Below, piece by piece: positions 62,192 through 64,000 of a stretch of 64,000 nt of DNA (its first letter is position 1; every line of letters starts with the position of its first letter). The notes below the pieces were generated by a model that made no database searches, was not told where the DNA came from, and saw nothing but the letters and a program-made list of their open reading frames with translations. The position numbers and the translations under genes are program-made. The DNA comes from Clostridium tetanomorphum. Its GTDB lineage: Bacteria > Bacillota > Clostridia > Clostridiales > Clostridiaceae. The DNA lies in the NCBI RefSeq assembly GCF_017873215.1, contig NZ_JAGGKA010000012.1, forward strand, positions 82,053-146,052. Reading direction: 5' to 3'.

Positions 62192-62234
62192 TAGGATCCA
62201 GGCATTGTATTTTCACAGTGTCTGGCTCCTATTA
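62188..62234. terminator. Terminator-like hairpin, related to the GCCAGG repeat
   Basis: AATAGGATCCAGGCATTGT / ACAGTGTCTGGCTCCTATT stem. The stem contains a degenerate CCAGGCA core like the dispersed hairpins at 9382 and 59582. It separates convergent genes. Confidence 0.7.
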
Positions 62235-62627
62235 TTATTCATTAATAATTTCATAGTTTTCCTTAGACAATGCATCTACAGCGGTATTGATATCTTTATT
62301 TTTAATAAGGATATAATCTGTATCATAGGTGGAAATAGCAAATATACTTATTCTTTTATTTGCTAATATTGTACTAATTGAAGACAAAATTCCTATTAAT
62401 GAAAAGTCTAATGGACCTTCAATTTTTAAGATTCGCCAATCTTTTTCCGATTTTATATCATTAGGAATACTAGATTCAAGGCAGACAAATGATAATTCGT
62501 CTAATGTTTTTGTTATAGAAAAAAAATCACCATTTTTTACCCAGTCAGGAATTAAATCTTCTTTGTTTAATCTACAAACTCCAAATTTTTCTTTTAATAA
62601 TTTTATTGTTAAAATTTTTTCTGACAT
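62235..62627 (-). CDS. ACT-domain protein
   Basis: 130 residues. N-terminal part (ILTIKLLKEKFGVCRLNKED, then WVKNGDFFSITKT) and a C-terminal ACT-like domain (ILKIEGPLDFSLIGILSSIS, IFAISTYDTDYILIK). This matches the small clostridial and bacterial CASTOR-like ACT proteins, which are thought to bind amino acids. Role unknown. ATG 62627; ribosome site AAAGGATAG. Convergent with the flavin genes. Confidence 0.82.
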   Translation of the reverse strand: MSEKILTIKLLKEKFGVCRLNKEDLIPDWVKNGDFFSITKTLDELSFVCLESSIPNDIKSEKDWRILKIEGPLDFSLIGILSSISTILANKRISIFAISTYDTDYILIKNKDINTAVDALSKENYEIINE

Positions 62628-63082
62628 ATTTTATTTCTATCCTTTCTTTTTAGATGTTAAGTTATAAACATGATATCATAAATCCCTGTAAAATTGTTGA
62701 TATAATTTTATATTTATGTTAAAATAACTCCGAATAAATTAAAATAAAGTATAGGTGAGGTGTTTGATGCGCGGAGTAGTTCTTTAGTTATTAAAAATTA
62801 TTATAAAAATATGTCAAAACAGGTACTTATAATACCTTAGTTTGTGATATGTTTAGTCAAAATAACTATGAAGATGCTATTTCCACTCATCAAATATTAA
62901 TATATAAATTAAGACAGATGTTTTATTTATATGACTTTTGACATTAAACTGTGGAATTAATCCACAGTTTTTTATTTTTTAAGCTTGGACTATAGGATGA
63001 TAAAAATATATATTAAATATATAATAGAATGTAGTATCTTCATGGTAGTAGCAGAAGTATTATTAATTAGGAGGAAACTACT
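62628..63082. other. Intergenic stretch with gene debris
   Basis: ATAGGTGAGG and ATG at 62767 give only seven codons. A later frame (about 62845-62940) reads DMFSQNNYEDAISTHQILIY then KLRQMFYLYDF and stops, without a start; it is unidentified debris. A hairpin AACTGTGG / CCACAGTT with T-run at 62945-62978 ends transcription. Confidence 0.5.
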
Positions 63083-63514
63083 ATGATTAGAAAATTAAAT
63101 GAAAATGAAATTAATAGAGTTATGAAAATCTGGAAAGAAGCTACTATAAAAGCTCATGACTTTATACCAGAAAAGTATTGGATAGAAAATTATAGTATTG
63201 TAAAAGAAGAATATATTCCAAAATCTGAAACCTATGTGTATTTAGAAGAGAGTGATATAAAAGGATTCATAAGTGTAATTAATGGTGAATATATAGGAGC
63301 ATTATTTATAGATGTAAGTTGTCAAGGAAAAGGAATTGGAAGAAAATTAATTGATTATGTAAGAAATATATATAATAAATTGTCCTTATCGGTTTACAAG
63401 GATAATGAGAATGCAGTTAATTTTTATAAAAAAATTGGATTTCAAGTGAAGTGTGAAAAAATAGACAAACAAACTCATAAGTTTGAATATATTATGGTTG
63501 ATAAAATATTATAA
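63083..63514 (+). CDS. GNAT-family acetyltransferase
   Basis: 143 residues: IRKLNENEINRVMKIWKEAT, then VYLEESDIKGFISVINGEYI, the acetyl-CoA loop LFIDVSCQGKGIGRKLIDYV and YKDNENAVNFYKKIGFQVKC. Similar to YjaB/YiaC-type N-acetyltransferases. ATG 63083 follows TAGGAGGAAAC. Transcribed alone; substrate unknown. Confidence 0.88.
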   Translation: MIRKLNENEINRVMKIWKEATIKAHDFIPEKYWIENYSIVKEEYIPKSETYVYLEESDIKGFISVINGEYIGALFIDVSCQGKGIGRKLIDYVRNIYNKLSLSVYKDNENAVNFYKKIGFQVKCEKIDKQTHKFEYIMVDKIL

Positions 63515-63555
63515 GTTATTTTTCTACAAAATGTATAATGTTTTTTAAAATTATG

Positions 63556-63585
63556 TTGACATAGTATTACTAGAAATGGTACAAT
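63556..63585 (+). promoter_or_regulatory. Promoter of the second cobalamin riboswitch unit
   Basis: TTGACA (63556-63561), 18-base spacer, TACAAT (63580-63585) with TGG in front (extended -10). Confidence 0.72.
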
Positions 63586-63644
63586 TATACAAAATAGTGT
63601 AAATTTTTTAAAATATTAAATGTATTTTAAAACTGAATAAAACA

Positions 63645-63850
63645 TATTTTAGATTCTTAATAAAGATTAATAGGGAAAGAGGTGTAAATCCTCTACAGCC
63701 CCTGCTACTGTAATGCAGACGAAACTTTTATTAACCACTGTGATACTTAATGGATCATGGGAAGGAAAAGGATTAGAATGAAGCTAAGTCAGGAAACCTG
63801 TCTAAAACATTTAAGTAATTTCTTCGGGGAGGGAGAAAGTTTCTTAAGCA
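63645..63850 (+). promoter_or_regulatory. Cobalamin riboswitch, second copy
   Basis: The core GCCCCTGCTACTGTAATGCA is at about 63698-63717, after GGGAAAGAGGTGTAAATCCT. The B12-box-like AAGTCAGGAAACCTG is at about 63786-63800, followed by CTTCGGGGAGGGAG. The controlled gene lies to the right of the window; cobalt transport or corrinoid synthesis genes are usual. Confidence 0.93.
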
Positions 63851-63904
63851 TGCTAATACTAATAAATATATTTTTATTAGATTTGTTGTTGTTGATAAAA
63901 TAGA

Positions 63905-63955
63905 AGGAGCTGTCGCATTAGCATAAAAAATTTGCTAACGCGACAGCGTTTTTTA
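63905..63955 (+). terminator. Terminator with repeat-family arm
   Basis: GCTGTCGCATTAGCA / TTTGCTAACGCGACAGC stem followed by GTTTTTT. It probably serves as the off-state terminator of the riboswitch. GGAGCTGTCGCATTA is identical to the arm at 3246. Confidence 0.88.
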
Positions 63956-64000
63956 GGTATTTCATAGCAACTTTAAAGATGCTTTAAATCCAAATGAGTT

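Overview
The window is strongly AT-rich. Its genes are short and closely spaced, with AGGAGG-type ribosome binding sites and RNA-based control (T-box, S-box, two cobalamin riboswitches, GlcT-type antitermination). Clostridial chemoreceptors, an AbrB regulator and ArsR and BlaI regulators fit a Clostridium sensu stricto chromosome, near the C. botulinum / C. sporogenes type. The species is inferred, not proven. No rRNA, CRISPR array or phage is visible. Many small gene remnants show ongoing decay: hom, a DUF4291 gene, two or three acetyltransferases, two methyltransferase frames, a tRNA-like stretch and two transposase remnants.

Layout. 1-1.4 kb: ISNCY-type transposase running off the left edge. 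1.45-3.35 kb: T-box (isoleucine specifier) and brnQ. 3.4-6.5 kb: SAM-I riboswitch, wrecked hom, metY and metA. 7-12 kb: endonuclease V, a DUF4291 remnant, a glycosyltransferase and a CtpE-like P-type ATPase. 12-19.3 kb: signalling island with two chemoreceptors, a DUF134 protein, a CheY-like protein, a c-di-GMP phosphodiesterase and a FimB-sized tyrosine recombinase. 19.3-24 kb: an unrecognised membrane protein, then an arsR-permease-thioredoxin operon, a Cys/His-rich mini-protein and a second arsR. 24-30 kb: small genes, a MerR regulator, then blaI-blaR1 with a membrane-anchored subtilase. 30-37 kb: cobalamin riboswitch and a Nik/Opp-type ABC transporter with an embedded methyltransferase. 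37-48.4 kb: accessory genes (orphan SUKH immunity protein, Cys-rich copper-storage-like protein, YjgB-like lipoprotein, LUD protein, pentapeptide protein, broken genes). 48.7-55.7 kb: amino-sugar uptake and catabolism (nagE, EIIA, antiterminator, GntR, murQ, nagA, nagB). 56-59.6 kb: a two-component system with a BcrAB-type ABC transporter. 60-64 kb: a secreted flavoprotein reductase pair, an ACT protein, an acetyltransferase and a second cobalamin riboswitch whose target gene lies outside.

How the genes work together. Met operon and brnQ RNA leaders tie amino-acid supply to SAM and uncharged tRNA. The nag/mur block imports amino sugars, cleaves MurNAc-6-P, deacetylates GlcNAc-6-P and feeds fructose-6-P, with one antiterminator probably serving two divergent PTS units. 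Cobalamin control of a Nik-type importer suggests cobalt uptake, perhaps as a methylated chelate.

The most unusual find is at 15.1-19.3 kb. Three near-identical 20-bp palindromes (15135-15154, 15301-15320, 19206-19225) are linked to two promoters of identical architecture: one for the c-di-GMP phosphodiesterase/chemoreceptor operon and one for the recombinase. The first two palindromes are inverted copies in their core and flank the operon promoter. This is the layout of a phase-variable promoter switch, although shared repressor operators are a real alternative.
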